A stretch of 64,000 nt of DNA from Mycobacterium sp. 1554424.7 (GTDB lineage Bacteria > Actinomycetota > Actinomycetes > Mycobacteriales > Mycobacteriaceae). Positions 19,859 through 31,255 of the stretch are shown here, piece by piece. The stretch lies in contig NZ_LZSE01000107.1 of assembly GCF_001665295.1 (NCBI RefSeq), positions 54,233 to 118,232 on the forward strand. The letters run 5' to 3'. A program made the position numbers and the translations under genes. Under the pieces are notes generated by a model, which worked only from the letters and a program-made list of their open reading frames with translations, was not told the DNA's origin and made no database searches. Numbering within the stretch: position 1 is the stretch's first letter; every line of letters begins with the position of its first letter.

Positions 19859-19914
19859 CGCAGTGGGCTTTTTCCCGAGCGGATCGCCCGACGATAAGCC
19901 AACAAGGAGAAGCA

Positions 19915-20271
19915 ATGACGGTGCAAAACGAGTCGACCGCCAAGACCCACGGCGTGATCCTGACCGAAGCCGCCGCTGCCAAGGCGAAGTCCCTGCTGGA
20001 CCAGGAGGGCCGTGACGACCTGGCGCTGCGCATCGCGGTTCAGCCGGGTGGCTGCGCGGGGCTACGCTACAACCTGTTCTTCGACGACCGGTCGCTGGAC
20101 GGCGACCTGACCGCGGAGTTCGGTGGGGTCACGCTGACGGTCGACCGGATGAGCGCGCCCTACGTCGAAGGCGCGTCGATCGACTTCGTCGACACCATCG
20201 AGAAGCAGGGCTTCACGATCGACAACCCCAACGCCACCGGCTCGTGCGCCTGCGGGGACTCGTTCAACTGA
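19915..20271 (+). CDS. A-type iron-sulfur cluster carrier (HesB/IscA family, Rv2204c-like)
   Basis: A 118-residue protein with the three conserved cysteines of A-type carriers: one in PGGCAGLRYNLFFD and two in the C-terminal SCACGDSF. It should carry an Fe-S cluster to apo-proteins; LipA in this window and the Rieske protein are among plausible clients, but that is inference. The start ATG has a strong AAGGAGA site 5 bp upstream. Length equals the recalled M. tuberculosis protein. It converges on the next gene with an 8-bp gap. Confidence 0.92.
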   Translation: MTVQNESTAKTHGVILTEAAAAKAKSLLDQEGRDDLALRIAVQPGGCAGLRYNLFFDDRSLDGDLTAEFGGVTLTVDRMSAPYVEGASIDFVDTIEKQGFTIDNPNATGSCACGDSFN

Positions 20272-20279
20272 CCGACCGC

Positions 20280-22053
<1,774 letters not shown>

Positions 22054-22057
22054 TTCT

Positions 22058-22123
22058 CCGGCCACCAGACGCAGAATCGCATTGCGCGGCCCGTTCGCGT
22101 GCGATTCTGCGTCTGGTGGCCGG
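22058..22123. terminator. 24-bp perfect inverted repeat between convergent adoK and asnB
   Basis: Arms at 22058-22081 and 22100-22123 are perfectly complementary over 24 nt and begin CCGGCCACCAGACGC; the 18-nt loop can fold further. The element starts 4 bp after the adoK stop and faces asnB, so it likely terminates transcription from both sides. The same CCGGCCACCAGACG-type start occurs in hairpins at 39583 and, diverged, at 49296. Confidence 0.65.
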
Positions 22124-22151
22124 GCAGGGCCCGGCGAACACTGCCAGAGGA

Positions 22152-24131
22152 CTAGAGCTGGACGGGGTAGACCGGCTCGCTGATCTGCGGCACCACGCTG
22201 TGCTCGACGAAGATCGCGTGCCACAGCATGAAGATCAGCACCGTCCACAGCCGACGGCTGTGATCGCTTGTGCCGCTTCGGTGTTCGTCGAGCATCCGGC
22301 GCACGGCGGCGGGATCGACCAAGTCGACCACTGAACTGCCGCGCGACGACTCCACCAACGCGTAGGCCCACTCCAGCAGTTCGCCGGCGCGCAGCCAATG
22401 CCGGATCGGCACCGGAAAGCCCAGCTTGGGCCGGTGCAGCACGTGCGCGGGCACGATCGGCTCCAGCGCGCGCCGCAACGCGTACTTGGTGGTGGTCCGG
22501 GTGATCTTGGCCTCGACGGGCAGCCGGGAGGCGACGGCGAACACCTCGGGATCCAGGAACGGCACCCGCAGCTCCAGCGAGTTGGCCATCGTCATCTTGT
22601 CGGCCTTGACCAGGATGTCGCCGCGCAACCAGGTGAACAGGTCGACGTGCTGCATGCGGGCCACCGGGTCCCAGCCGGCGGATTCGGCGTAGACCGAGGC
22701 CGTCACGTCGGTGTGGGTCCAGTCGTCGCGGAACCCCGGCAGCACGTCGCGCAACTGCGCGTCGGAGAAACTGCGGGCGTTGCCGTAGTAGCGCTCCTCG
22801 AGGGTCAGCGAGCCGCGGTGCAGCAGGCTCTTGCCGCGCATGCCCTCCGGTAGCGGCCTGGACACCTTGCCCATCGACCGGCGCAGCGGACGCGGCAGAT
22901 AGTCAAAAGGCTTGAGCGACAAAGGCTCCCGGTAGATCGTGTAGCCGCCGAACAGCTCGTCGGCGCCCTCGCCGGACAGCACTACCTTGACGTGCTTGCG
23001 GGCCTCGCGGGCGACGAAGAACAGCGGGACCAGCGCCGGGTCGGCGACGGGTTCGTCGAGGTACCAGACGATCTCGGGCAGCGCCGCGACGAACTCCTCG
23101 GGGCTGACCACCTTGGCGATGTGGCGCGCCCCGATGGCCTCCGCCGAGGCCACCGCGACGTCGATCTCGGAGAACCCCTCGCGCTCGAAGCCGGTGGTGA
23201 ACGTGATCAACCGGGGGTTGTGCCGGATCGCCAGCGCCGCGATCGCGGTGGAGTCGATGCCCCCGGACAGGAACGCCCCGACCGTGACGTCGGCGCGCAT
23301 GTGCTTGGCCACCGAGTCCTCCAGCACCGCGGTGATCTCGTCGTAGCGGTCCTGTTCGGTGCCGGCGGCGATCGGCGTGGCGGCGAACCGCGGCACGAAA
23401 TAGCGGGTGACCTCGGGGCGCTGCCCGGGCCGGATGCGCGCGTAGCAGCCCGATTCCAGCCGGCGCACCCCGCGGTGCAGCGTCTCGGGCTCCGGCACGT
23501 ACTGCAGGACCGTGTAGTGCTGCACCGCCCGCTCGTCGATGCCGGTGTCGAACCCGACCAACTCGGCCAGGTCCATCAGGCATTTCTTCTCGCTGGCCAG
23601 CGCGGTGCCGCCGGTGCCGGTGGCCATGAACAGCGGCTTAATGCCGAAAGGGTCTCGCGCGCAAAACAATTCGCGGGTAACGGTGTCCCACAGCGCGAAC
23701 GCGAACATGCCGCGCAGCCTGCTGAGCACGTCGGTGCCCCAGTGGTGGTAGCCCGCGACGATCGACTCGCCGTCACCGTCGGTGGCGAACACGGCGCCGT
23801 GCTTGGTGGCCAGTTCATCGCGCAGCTCGAGGTAGTTGTAGATCTCGCCGTTGAACACCAGCACGTAGCGGTCGGGCGCCTCCGGCGGCCCCCAGCGCAG
23901 CGGCTGATGCGAATGCGCGATGTCGATGAAGGACAGCCGGTTGAAGCCGAACACGACCGATCCGTCGGCGTCGGGGTCGAACAACCCGCCTGGCTCGTCG
24001 GGCCCGCGGTGGCGCATCAGGTGCAGCGCGCGGGAAATGGCGCCATCGGCCCGGGCCGCGGCGGCCGCGGGATCGGCCCCGCCGCCGTCAGCACCGGCCG
24101 GGGCCGCCAGGAACGCCAGCAGACCACACAC
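22152..24131 (-). CDS. asnB: Glutamine-hydrolysing asparagine synthetase
   Basis: A 659-residue class II amidotransferase. The start is set at the GTG of VCGLLAFLAAPAG, because Cys2 must be exposed after removal of the initiator to act as the glutaminase nucleophile; the longer upstream frame would bury it. GFNRLSFIDIAHSHQP and FNGEIYNYLELRDEL belong to the glutaminase domain. SGGIDSTAIAALAIRH (PP-loop) and LSGEGADELFGGY belong to the synthetase domain. In M. tuberculosis this gene affects intrinsic drug tolerance and lipid II modification has been discussed; the sequence alone supports asparagine or related amidation. It diverges from ctaC across 131 bp. Confidence 0.93.
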   Translation of the reverse strand: MCGLLAFLAAPAGADGGGADPAAAAARADGAISRALHLMRHRGPDEPGGLFDPDADGSVVFGFNRLSFIDIAHSHQPLRWGPPEAPDRYVLVFNGEIYNYLELRDELATKHGAVFATDGDGESIVAGYHHWGTDVLSRLRGMFAFALWDTVTRELFCARDPFGIKPLFMATGTGGTALASEKKCLMDLAELVGFDTGIDERAVQHYTVLQYVPEPETLHRGVRRLESGCYARIRPGQRPEVTRYFVPRFAATPIAAGTEQDRYDEITAVLEDSVAKHMRADVTVGAFLSGGIDSTAIAALAIRHNPRLITFTTGFEREGFSEIDVAVASAEAIGARHIAKVVSPEEFVAALPEIVWYLDEPVADPALVPLFFVAREARKHVKVVLSGEGADELFGGYTIYREPLSLKPFDYLPRPLRRSMGKVSRPLPEGMRGKSLLHRGSLTLEERYYGNARSFSDAQLRDVLPGFRDDWTHTDVTASVYAESAGWDPVARMQHVDLFTWLRGDILVKADKMTMANSLELRVPFLDPEVFAVASRLPVEAKITRTTTKYALRRALEPIVPAHVLHRPKLGFPVPIRHWLRAGELLEWAYALVESSRGSSVVDLVDPAAVRRMLDEHRSGTSDHSRRLWTVLIFMLWHAIFVEHSVVPQISEPVYPVQL

Positions 24132-24262
24132 GGCGCCCCAGTATGCCGCACTTGGGCGGCGCCGGGGGTGCCGCACGCCCGTGACCGGCCGGGGTTTGCG
24201 CGACGGCGTCAGCGGCGTGGTCTACGCTGCGTAGTATTCGAATCCGAGCAGGAGGCGCCAAC

Positions 24263-25336
24263 GTGACACCTCGCGAGCAGGTCCGTTCGCAACGTCCGTC
24301 GCAGCGCAGGTCCCAGCGTCGTCTCCGGCCGCTGGCGCTGGCCGTGACGCTGGGCGTGCTGGCGCTGACCCTGAGCGGATGCAGCTGGTCGCAGGTGCTC
24401 GGCATGGGCTGGCCGGAGGGCATCACGCCGGAGGCCCACCTCAACCGGGAGCTGTGGGTCGGGGCCGTGGTCGCCTCCCTGGTCGTCGGGGTCGTCGTGT
24501 GGGGGCTGATCTTCTGGTCGGCCGCATTTCACCGCAAGAAGGCGACGGACACCGAGTTGCCCCGGCAGTTCGGCTACAACATGCCGTTGGAGCTGATCCT
24601 CACGGTGACGCCGTTCCTCATCATCTCGGTGCTGTTCTACTTCACCGTGGTGGTGCAGGAGAAGATGCTGCACCTGGCCAAGGACCCCGAGGTCGTCATC
24701 GACGTCACGTCCTTCCAGTGGAACTGGAAGTTCGGGTATCAGCGGATCAACTTCAAGGACGGCACGCTGACCTATGACGGGGCCGACCCGGCGCGCAAGA
24801 ACGCGATGATCTCCAAGCCGGAGGGCAAGGACGAGCACGGCGAGGAGCGCGTCGGCGCGGTGCGCGGACTCAACCCGCAGGACCGGACCTACCTGAATTT
24901 CGACAAGGTCGAGATCCTGGGAACCGCGACGGAAATCCCGGTGCTGGTGTTGCCCGCCGGCAAGCAGATCGAATTCCGGTTGGCCTCAGCGGACGTCGTG
25001 CACACGTTCTGGGTGCCCGAGTTCCTGTTCAAGCGCGACGTGATGCCCAACCCGGAGGCGAACAACTCGGTCAACGTGTTCCAGGTCGACGAGATCCAAA
25101 AGACCGGGGCGTTCGTCGGGCACTGCGCCGAGTTCTGCGGCACCTATCACTCGATGATGAACTTCGAGGTGCGGGTGGTGCCGCCCAACGACTTCAAGGC
25201 GTATTTGCAGCAACGGATCGCCGGGAAGACCAACGCCGAGGCGCTGCAGGCCATCGCCCAGGCGCCGCTGGCGGTGACCACCCACCCGTTCGATACCCGT
25301 CGCGGTGAAGGTGCCCAAGGCTCACCAGTAGGTTAG
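24263..25336 (+). CDS. ctaC: Cytochrome c oxidase subunit II (lipoprotein)
   Basis: A 357-residue subunit of the aa3 oxidase in the mycobacterial III2-IV2 supercomplex. The N-terminus is a lipoprotein signal with lipobox LSGC; two transmembrane helices follow (about 72-90 and 110-130). The extracytoplasmic cupredoxin domain carries the CuA ligands in the stretch HTFWVPEF and [14 protein letters not shown] (His, two Cys, Glu, His, Met). An actinobacterial insertion ([20 protein letters not shown]) lies inside this domain. GTG start. It is followed after 8 bp by ctaF. Confidence 0.95.
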   Translation: MTPREQVRSQRPSQRRSQRRLRPLALAVTLGVLALTLSGCSWSQVLGMGWPEGITPEAHLNRELWVGAVVASLVVGVVVWGLIFWSAAFHRKKATDTELPRQFGYNMPLELILTVTPFLIISVLFYFTVVVQEKMLHLAKDPEVVIDVTSFQWNWKFGYQRINFKDGTLTYDGADPARKNAMISKPEGKDEHGEERVGAVRGLNPQDRTYLNFDKVEILGTATEIPVLVLPAGKQIEFRLASADVVHTFWVPEFLFKRDVMPNPEANNSVNVFQVDEIQKTGAFVGHCAEFCGTYHSMMNFEVRVVPPNDFKAYLQQRIAGKTNAEALQAIAQAPLAVTTHPFDTRRGEGAQGSPVG

Positions 25337-25344
25337 GACGCTCA

Positions 25345-25764
25345 ATGAAGATCGAAACCAGGCTGTTCGAATTCATCGCCGCCTTCTTCGTTTTCTCGGC
25401 GGTGCTCTACGGGATCCTGACCGCGCTGTTCGCGACGGGCGGCGTGGAGTGGGCGGGCACCACCGCGCTCGCCCTGACCGGTGGCCTGGCGGTCATCACG
25501 GGAAGCTTCTTCTGGTTCATCTCGCGTCGGCTCGACACCCGGCCGGAGGACTACGAGGGCGCCGAGATCAGTGACGGTGCAGGAGAATTGGGCTTTTACG
25601 CCCCGCACAGTTGGTGGCCCATTCTGGTCGCGCTGGCCGGCTCGGTCGCGGCGATCGGCATCGCGCTGTGGCTGCCGTGGCTGATCGTCGCCGGGGTGGT
25701 GTTCATCCTCGCGTCGGCGGCCGGACTGGTCTTCGAGTACTACACGGGCCCCGAGAAGCACTGA
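25345..25764 (+). CDS. ctaF: Cytochrome c oxidase subunit IV (actinobacterial type)
   Basis: A 139-residue membrane protein with four hydrophobic helices (about residues 8-30, 38-58, 88-108 and 112-132) and the motif [15 protein letters not shown] in the central loop, characteristic of actinobacterial CtaF. It is a structural subunit of the aa3 oxidase. It directly follows ctaC and is conserved next to it in mycobacteria. Confidence 0.92.
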   Translation: MKIETRLFEFIAAFFVFSAVLYGILTALFATGGVEWAGTTALALTGGLAVITGSFFWFISRRLDTRPEDYEGAEISDGAGELGFYAPHSWWPILVALAGSVAAIGIALWLPWLIVAGVVFILASAAGLVFEYYTGPEKH

Positions 25765-25879
25765 TTTGCGACTCAAAGGTCACAATCAGGGCATCAGTTG
25801 ATCCGGGCCCGTTTTCCGAGACTTCGTTGCTCAATCCCGTTCGGTAGGGTTTGCCCAGGCAACATGAGAAACTCCCAAG

Positions 25880-25916
25880 CGCGCGCGCCCCGATGCAGCC
25901 ACGGGGCCTCGCGCGC
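25880..25916. other. GC-rich hairpin between ctaF and mmpS3
   Basis: GCGCGC and GCCCCG on the left pair with CGGGGC and GCGCGC on the right, around an ATGCAGCCA loop and a 3-nt bulge. It lies in the 182-bp gap 3' of ctaF and 31 bp before mmpS3. It may be a terminator for ctaC-ctaF or an mmpS3 leader structure; the sequence does not decide. Confidence 0.4.
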
Positions 25917-25946
25917 TGGTGATGCAGTTGGACAGGGCAGGCAAAC

Positions 25947-26744
25947 ATGAGCGGGCCGAATCCTCCGGGATGGGAACCTGACGAACCCGATCCCGGCAGC
26001 GAACTCAGCCACCACCCGGCCTCCGGCGACGACGCGGGGCACGACGGCGTCGATTCCCATGACGAGCTGGAACCCTTCGACGACGGCGCCGAAATCGCGG
26101 CGGGGGACCACACCGGCGAAACGGACGCGTATTCGCGGGCCTATTCGGCTCCCGAGTCCGAGCATTTCATCACCGGCCCGTATGTGCCGGCCGATCTGCG
26201 CCTTTACGACTACGACAGCTACGACGAGCCCGTCGACCCCGACGACGAGCACCGCGCCCCGCGCTGGCCCTGGGTGGTCGGCATCGCCGCGATCGTGGCC
26301 GCGGTGGCGCTGGTGGTCTCGGTGTCGCTGCTCGTCACGCGCACCGACACCAACAAGCTCGCCAACCCCGCCACCACCACGACCGTGCCGTCGACGCCGC
26401 CGTTGCAGGACGAGATAACCACCACCAAACCGCCGCCTCCTCCGCCGCCGCCGGCGACCACGACGCCGACCGGCCCGCGACAGGTGACCTATTCGGTGAC
26501 CGGGACCAAGGCGCCCGGCGACATCATTTCGGTGACCTACGTCGACGCGTCCGGTCGGTCGCGCACCCAGCACAACGTGTACATTCCGTGGTCGATGACC
26601 GTGACCCCGATCTCGACCTCCGACGTCGGATCGGTCCAGGCGTCCAGCCTGTTTCGGGTCAGTCGGCTCAATTGCTCGATCACTACCAGCGACGGAACGG
26701 TGCTGTCGTCGAACAACAGCGACGCACCGCAGACGAGCTGCTGA
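25947..26744 (+). CDS. mmpS3: MmpS family membrane protein
   Basis: A 265-residue protein: about 105 acidic cytoplasmic residues ([13 protein letters not shown] before the membrane), one transmembrane helix ([20 protein letters not shown]), a threonine- and proline-rich linker with runs of Pro, and a C-terminal beta domain [20 protein letters not shown] of the MmpS type. The last domain has two cysteines (RLNCSITT and the terminal QTSC). MmpS proteins usually work with MmpL transporters, but MmpS3 has no neighbouring mmpL; in M. tuberculosis and M. smegmatis it has been associated with envelope and division complexes. The stop overlaps the next start (TGATG). Confidence 0.9.
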   Translation: MSGPNPPGWEPDEPDPGSELSHHPASGDDAGHDGVDSHDELEPFDDGAEIAAGDHTGETDAYSRAYSAPESEHFITGPYVPADLRLYDYDSYDEPVDPDDEHRAPRWPWVVGIAAIVAAVALVVSVSLLVTRTDTNKLANPATTTTVPSTPPLQDEITTTKPPPPPPPPATTTPTGPRQVTYSVTGTKAPGDIISVTYVDASGRSRTQHNVYIPWSMTVTPISTSDVGSVQASSLFRVSRLNCSITTSDGTVLSSNNSDAPQTSC

Positions 26745-27382
26745 TGGTCAGCAGGTATTCCGCCTATCGGCGGGGTTCGGACACCATTCCGCCGGACGTC
26801 ATCGATCGCCTCCTGATGGGCGCGTGCGCCGTCGTCTGGTTGGTGTTGCTGGGCGTGAGCGTGGCAGCGGCCGTCGCGCTGGTGGACCTGGGCCGGGGCT
26901 TTCACAAGGTGGCCGGCGGCGGATCGCACACCTCGTGGGTGTTGTACGCCGTCATCATCGTTTCCGCGCTGATCATCGCCGGCGCGATCCCGGTGCTGGT
27001 GCGGGCGCGTCGGATGGGTTTGATCGAGCCGGCGACCCGGCCCCCGGCGCGCGCACCGAGCAGGGCCCCGGTGCGACTGATGGCGCCGGCGCCGCGCACC
27101 GCGGCCGAGCGGGCCCGCCAGCCGCGGGTGCAGGCCGCGGAGCCGGCCGGCGAGTGGTCCGGCGCGGCGGTGGACCGGATCTGGTTGCGCGGCGGGGTGT
27201 TACTGGCGGGGACGATGGGCGCCGCGCTGATCGCGGCGGCCACGGCGACGTACCTGATGGCCGTCGGCCACGACGGCGCGTCGTGGGTGGGCTACGGGCT
27301 GGCCGGGGTCATCACCGCCGCGATGCCGGTGGTCGAGTGGCTGCACGTCCGGCAGCTGCGGCGCATCCACGACAGCTCCTAG
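26744..27382 (+). CDS. DUF2561-type membrane protein (Rv2197c-like)
   Basis: A 212-residue protein starting [24 protein letters not shown]. Four hydrophobic segments are visible: about 27-50, 66-86, 150-170 and 178-198, with a basic, proline-rich cytoplasmic loop between the second and third. It is translationally coupled to mmpS3 by a one-base overlap. In M. tuberculosis the orthologue sits directly before qcrB; here about 1 kb with a nuclease-like gene has been added between. Function unknown; association with the oxidase supercomplex is only suggested by position. Confidence 0.82.
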   Translation: MVSRYSAYRRGSDTIPPDVIDRLLMGACAVVWLVLLGVSVAAAVALVDLGRGFHKVAGGGSHTSWVLYAVIIVSALIIAGAIPVLVRARRMGLIEPATRPPARAPSRAPVRLMAPAPRTAAERARQPRVQAAEPAGEWSGAAVDRIWLRGGVLLAGTMGAALIAAATATYLMAVGHDGASWVGYGLAGVITAAMPVVEWLHVRQLRRIHDSS

Positions 27383-27387
27383 GGCCG

Positions 27388-27413
27388 CTCGCTAGGCGAT
27401 CTCGCTAGGCCAT
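27388..27413. repeat. 13-bp tandem direct repeat
   Basis: CTCGCTAGGCGAT at 27388-27400 is followed directly by CTCGCTAGGCCAT at 27401-27413, one base different. It abuts the left inverted-repeat element of the inserted nuclease gene and lies 6 bp after the upstream stop codon. Confidence 0.6.
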
Positions 27414-27414
27414 C

Positions 27415-27474
27415 TCGCGACACTTACACGGCTGCGACGACACGCCGGAACGTGTTGCAGCCACTTAAGTCTCG
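27415..27474. repeat. Left inverted-repeat element of the AbiEi/DUF559 gene
   Basis: The first 15 bp, TCGCGACACTTACAC (27415-27429), recur as a perfect inverted copy at 28394-28408 beyond the gene. The element is itself an imperfect hairpin: GGCTGC and CACG on the left pair with CGTG and GCAGCC at 27451-27462, and ACTTA recurs near the outer ends. Confidence 0.6.
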
Positions 27475-27509
27475 TGGAGCCTGGCGGTGTGGTGTGACGT
27501 CCTTCGTTT

Positions 27510-28358
27510 GTGGACGAGATATTCAGAGGCAGCGAGGCGCTGCGCCAGGGGAGGCTGACCCCGTATCAGCTGCGGACCGCGTTCCGCGCGATCTATCCCG
27601 ACGTATACGCGCCAGATTGCGCCACTGCGTCGCTCCGAATGCGTTCTCGCGCGGCGTGGCTCTGGTCGGGCCGACGCGCCGTCCTGGGCGGACTTGCAGC
27701 GGCGGCACTGCACGGCGCGAATTGGATCGACGACGACGAGCCCATCGAATTGATCTGGCGCAACCCGCATTCCCCGATCGGTGTGATCACCCGCGATCGA
27801 CGCATCGAGCCCGACGAGGTCACCCGCATCGCCGGTCTGCCGGTGACCACCCTGCCGCGGACGGCGTACGACCTGGCGCGACAACTGCCCACGCCCGAGG
27901 CGGTGGCGAGGCTCGACGCGCTGATGCGCGCGACCCCGTTCTCTACGGAGGACGTACGGCTCCTCACCAAGCGGTATCCGCGAGCGCGGGGCCTGCGCAG
28001 GCTGCGCGCGGCGCTTGCGCTCGTCGATCCTGGCGCCGCGTCGCCGAGAGAGACGTGGCTGCGCCTGCTGTTGATCGATGCCGGCCTGCCCGTTCCCACC
28101 ACACAGATACCGGTGCACGAAAACTGGCGCCTGGTGGCCCTCCTGGATATGGGTTGGGAGAAGTACAAGGTGGCGGCCGAGTATGACGGCGACCAACATC
28201 GCACCGACCGTCGCCAGTATGTCCGGGACCAGTCGCGGCTGCGCAAGCTCGCAGAACTCGGCTGGGTCGTCGTCCGGGTGATCGCTGAGGACAAGCCCGA
28301 GCACGTCGTGCAACGCGTGCGCGCCGCGCTGACCCGCCGAGGGTGCCGCGAAACTTAA
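27510..28358 (+). CDS. AbiEi antitoxin-like / DUF559 (Vsr-like nuclease) protein
   Basis: A 282-residue protein starting at GTG. The N-terminal 100 residues (GSEALRQGRLTPYQLRTAFR, SRAAWLWSGRRAVLGGLAAAALHG) resemble the AbiEi-type antitoxin/winged-helix domain found in many mycobacterial orphan proteins. The C-terminal 100 residues are a DUF559/Vsr-like PD-(D/E)xK nuclease: VALLDMGW, VAAEYDGDQH with the expected acidic residues and His, then RDQSRLRKLAELGWVVVRV. No partner toxin gene is adjacent. It interrupts the conserved order between the Rv2197c-like gene and qcrB, and is flanked by perfect 15-bp inverted repeats. Its DNA target and function are unknown. Confidence 0.8.
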   Translation: MDEIFRGSEALRQGRLTPYQLRTAFRAIYPDVYAPDCATASLRMRSRAAWLWSGRRAVLGGLAAAALHGANWIDDDEPIELIWRNPHSPIGVITRDRRIEPDEVTRIAGLPVTTLPRTAYDLARQLPTPEAVARLDALMRATPFSTEDVRLLTKRYPRARGLRRLRAALALVDPGAASPRETWLRLLLIDAGLPVPTTQIPVHENWRLVALLDMGWEKYKVAAEYDGDQHRTDRRQYVRDQSRLRKLAELGWVVVRVIAEDKPEHVVQRVRAALTRRGCRET

Positions 28359-28408
28359 ACCACCGCTACGGTTTTCGGCGTGTCGTGTGTGTGGTGTAAG
28401 TGTCGCGA
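28347..28408. repeat. Right inverted-repeat element and hairpin at convergent junction with qcrB
   Basis: GTGTAAGTGTCGCGA (28394-28408) is the perfect inverted copy of 27415-27429. It also pairs with CGCGAAACTTAAACCAC (28347-28363, containing the stop codon of the nuclease gene) with two mismatches, giving a 17-bp hairpin. Placed between converging genes, it can serve as a terminator. Confidence 0.6.
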
Positions 28409-28418
28409 CGAAACCGGG

Positions 28419-30077
28419 CTAGTGCTCGACGTGCTCGCCGTTGGGGGAGCCGTTGAGGCTGTCCTGGTGTTCGCGCAGCGCGGTGAGGGACCGTTGCTCG
28501 GCGGAGTGCGCCGCCTCGCGCAGCGCGGCGTCCTCGGACGCCGGGTCGGCGAACAAGAAGCTGCCGCTGCCCGGTGTGCCGGCCGAGCCCAGCTTGTTCA
28601 TGCGCTTGGGCAGGGCCGCGCCTTGGTACTCCAGCGGGATCGGGTGGCCGTGGTCGTCGACGGGCCCGAGCGGCTGATGCAGCTCGATGTAGGCCCCGTG
28701 CGGCAGCCGCTTGATGATGCCGGTCTCGATGCCGTGCTCGAGCACGTCGCGGTCACTGCGCTGCAGCCCGATGCACCACCGGTAGGTGATGAAGTAGACG
28801 AACGGCGGCAGGATCACCATCCCGATGCGCCCGATCCACGTCGTCGCGTTCAGCGAGATGTGGAACTTGAACGCGATGATGTCGTTCATCGCGGCGAGGG
28901 TCAGCACCATGTAGAAGGCGATCGCCATGGCCCCGATCGAGGTGCGCACCGGGACGTCGCGCGGGCGTTGCAGCAAATTGTGGTGGGCGTAGTCGCCGGA
29001 GAAGCGCTTCTCCAGGAACGGGTAGATGACCAGCAGGGTGAAGACCGCGCCCATGATCAGCGCGACCCAGACCGGGGCCGGGATGGTGTGGTGCCAGAAG
29101 TAGAACTCCCACGGCGGCCAGATACGGGCCAGGCCCTCCGTCCACATCATGTAGAAGTCGGGCTGCGAGCCGGCGGACACCTGAGATGGCTTGTAGGGGC
29201 CCAGGTTCCAGATCGGGTTGATCTGTAGCAGGCCGCCCATCAGGCCCAGCACGCCGACGATCGCGGCGAAGAACGCGCCGGACTTCACCGCGAAGATCGG
29301 CATCACCCGCACGCCGATGACGTTGTGCTCGGTGCGCCCGGGACCGGGGAACTGGGTGTGTTTCTGGAACCAGACCAGCGCCAGGTGCAGCCCGATGAGG
29401 GCCAGGATGATGCCCGGCAGCAGCAAAATGTGCAGCGCGTAGAGCCGGGGGATCAGGATGGTGCCGGGGAAGTCGCCGCCGAACAGCGCCCAGTGCAGCC
29501 AGGTGCCGATGACCGGCATGCCCAGCGTGATCGACGACAGCGCGGCGCGTAGGCCGATGCCCGAGAGCAGGTCGTCGGGCAGCGAGTAGCCGAAGTAGCC
29601 CTCGAACATCGACAGGATCAGCAGCAGCGAACCGATGATCCAGTTGGCCTCCCGCGGGCGGCGGAACGCTCCGGTGAAGAAGATGCGGGCCAGGTGCACC
29701 ATGATCGACGCCGAGAACATCAACGCCGCCCAGTGGTGGATCTGCCGGACGAACAGCCCGCCCCGGACCTCGAAGGAGATGTTCAGCGCCGACTCGTAGG
29801 CGCGCGACATCTCGACCCCGCGCAGCGGTTGGTAGACGCCGTTGTAGGTGACGTCGACCATGGACGGGTCGAAGAACAGCGTCAGGTACACGCCGGTGAT
29901 CAGCAGGACGATGAAGCTGTACAACGCGATCTCGCCGAGCAGGAACGACCAGTGGGTGGGAAAGACCTTGTTCAGCTGCCTGCGCACCGCCGCCGACGGG
30001 TGATAGCGCGTGTCGATGTCCTCGCCTTGGCGGGCCAGGACATCACCGATCTTCGGGGGACTCAGTTTGGGACTCAT
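28419..30077 (-). CDS. qcrB: Cytochrome bc1 subunit b (menaquinol:cytochrome c reductase)
   Basis: A 552-residue membrane subunit of complex III that binds two b hemes and oxidises menaquinol. [12 protein letters not shown] and [16 protein letters not shown] carry heme ligands and quinone-site residues; [18 protein letters not shown] is the mycobacterial counterpart of the Qo-loop PEWY segment. Residue 313 is Thr, the wild-type residue at the position where change to Ala gives telacebec (Q203) resistance in M. tuberculosis. A C-terminal hydrophilic extension of about 120 residues is typical for Actinobacteria. The ATG overlaps the qcrA stop by 4 bp. Confidence 0.97.
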   Translation of the reverse strand: MSPKLSPPKIGDVLARQGEDIDTRYHPSAAVRRQLNKVFPTHWSFLLGEIALYSFIVLLITGVYLTLFFDPSMVDVTYNGVYQPLRGVEMSRAYESALNISFEVRGGLFVRQIHHWAALMFSASIMVHLARIFFTGAFRRPREANWIIGSLLLILSMFEGYFGYSLPDDLLSGIGLRAALSSITLGMPVIGTWLHWALFGGDFPGTILIPRLYALHILLLPGIILALIGLHLALVWFQKHTQFPGPGRTEHNVIGVRVMPIFAVKSGAFFAAIVGVLGLMGGLLQINPIWNLGPYKPSQVSAGSQPDFYMMWTEGLARIWPPWEFYFWHHTIPAPVWVALIMGAVFTLLVIYPFLEKRFSGDYAHHNLLQRPRDVPVRTSIGAMAIAFYMVLTLAAMNDIIAFKFHISLNATTWIGRIGMVILPPFVYFITYRWCIGLQRSDRDVLEHGIETGIIKRLPHGAYIELHQPLGPVDDHGHPIPLEYQGAALPKRMNKLGSAGTPGSGSFLFADPASEDAALREAAHSAEQRSLTALREHQDSLNGSPNGEHVEH

Positions 30078-31255
30078 GTTGTCGTCCTCTCCCAGAATGC
30101 CGGACCGACGGGCTCGATGAAGTCACCGTTGGCGACCAGATACCCGTTGGAGTCGATGGTGATCGGCAGTTGCGCCAACGCACGCGCCGCCGGGCCGAAG
30201 ATCGGCTTGGCGAAATGCAGTGCGTCGAACTGCGACTGGTGACACGGGCACAGGATTCGGTAGGACTGCTCCTCGTACAACGAGGCGGGGCACCCCAGAT
30301 GCGAGCAGACCTTGGTGTAGGCGAAGAACTCGCCCCAGTTGAAGCTCTCCTGCCCCTGACGCTTGACCATCCGCGGCATGTCGGTGGGCCGGATGCGGAT
30401 GAGCATCACCGGGTTTCGGACGCCCATCTTGATCGCGGTCAGCTTCTCGTGCGATTCCGCGGTGGTGCCGTCGCCGTCGGACTCGCGCCAGGGGAACACC
30501 GTCTCCATGCCGCCGGCGTCCATGTCCTCGGGGCGCATCTTGACGAACGGGGCGCCCGAGTGCGAACCGGTGGCCCGCGCCAGGAAGATGGTTTCGCCGT
30601 GGTAGCGCGGGGTCCAGCCCGACGTCCACAACTCGGCCTTCATGCCCTCGGCGGTGGGAACGACGGGCTTCCACGGGTTCTTGATCAGGCCGCCGGCAAA
30701 CGCGACTAGGGTGCCGAGGCCGAACGCGCCCAGCCCGATGCCCAGCGACAGTCCGACGAGCTTGCGCCGCCCGATCGTCGAACTCTGGTAGGCGTCGCCC
30801 AGGTTCGCGACGACCGTCTTGCGGTCGACCTCGCGCGAGGCGCCGTCATGGCGTTCCTGGATCGAGATCTCTTCCGGGATAAACCTTTTCTGGTAGAGCA
30901 CGGCGCCGATCGCGATGCACAGGATGGACATCCCGAACGTGAAGCCGTACAGGGGAGTGGCCAGCGAGTACAGGAAGTTGCCCGAGGCCTCCCTGGGCCG
31001 GTACTCCCACGGCCAGAACAGGAAGACCACCAGCAACGCCAGCCCGAACCCGCCGCCCAGCAAAAGCCAGCGCGCGACGGAGCGCTCGGCGCGCTTCTCG
31101 GCCCTGGTGCCCTCGACGGGCCACCGCGGCTCCTTGAAGACGGTCTCGACGCCGTCGATCTTGCCGCCCAGCGCCACGAGTTCCTGCTGCGACATCGCGG
31201 CCAGCGCCGCCTCGTCGGGCTCCCGGGCGACCGTGTCTTTGTCGGTGTCGCTCAT
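30074..31255 (-). CDS. qcrA: Rieske iron-sulfur subunit of complex III
   Basis: A 393-residue subunit with three transmembrane helices (about 75-95, 105-130 and 175-200), as in other actinobacterial QcrA, and a periplasmic Rieske domain. The [2Fe-2S] ligands are in [10 protein letters not shown] and [10 protein letters not shown] long insertion ([20 protein letters not shown] region) precedes the cluster site. The start is the ATG of [13 protein letters not shown], overlapping the qcrC stop (ATGA). Confidence 0.96.
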   Translation of the reverse strand: MSDTDKDTVAREPDEAALAAMSQQELVALGGKIDGVETVFKEPRWPVEGTRAEKRAERSVARWLLLGGGFGLALLVVFLFWPWEYRPREASGNFLYSLATPLYGFTFGMSILCIAIGAVLYQKRFIPEEISIQERHDGASREVDRKTVVANLGDAYQSSTIGRRKLVGLSLGIGLGAFGLGTLVAFAGGLIKNPWKPVVPTAEGMKAELWTSGWTPRYHGETIFLARATGSHSGAPFVKMRPEDMDAGGMETVFPWRESDGDGTTAESHEKLTAIKMGVRNPVMLIRIRPTDMPRMVKRQGQESFNWGEFFAYTKVCSHLGCPASLYEEQSYRILCPCHQSQFDALHFAKPIFGPAARALAQLPITIDSNGYLVANGDFIEPVGPAFWERTTT

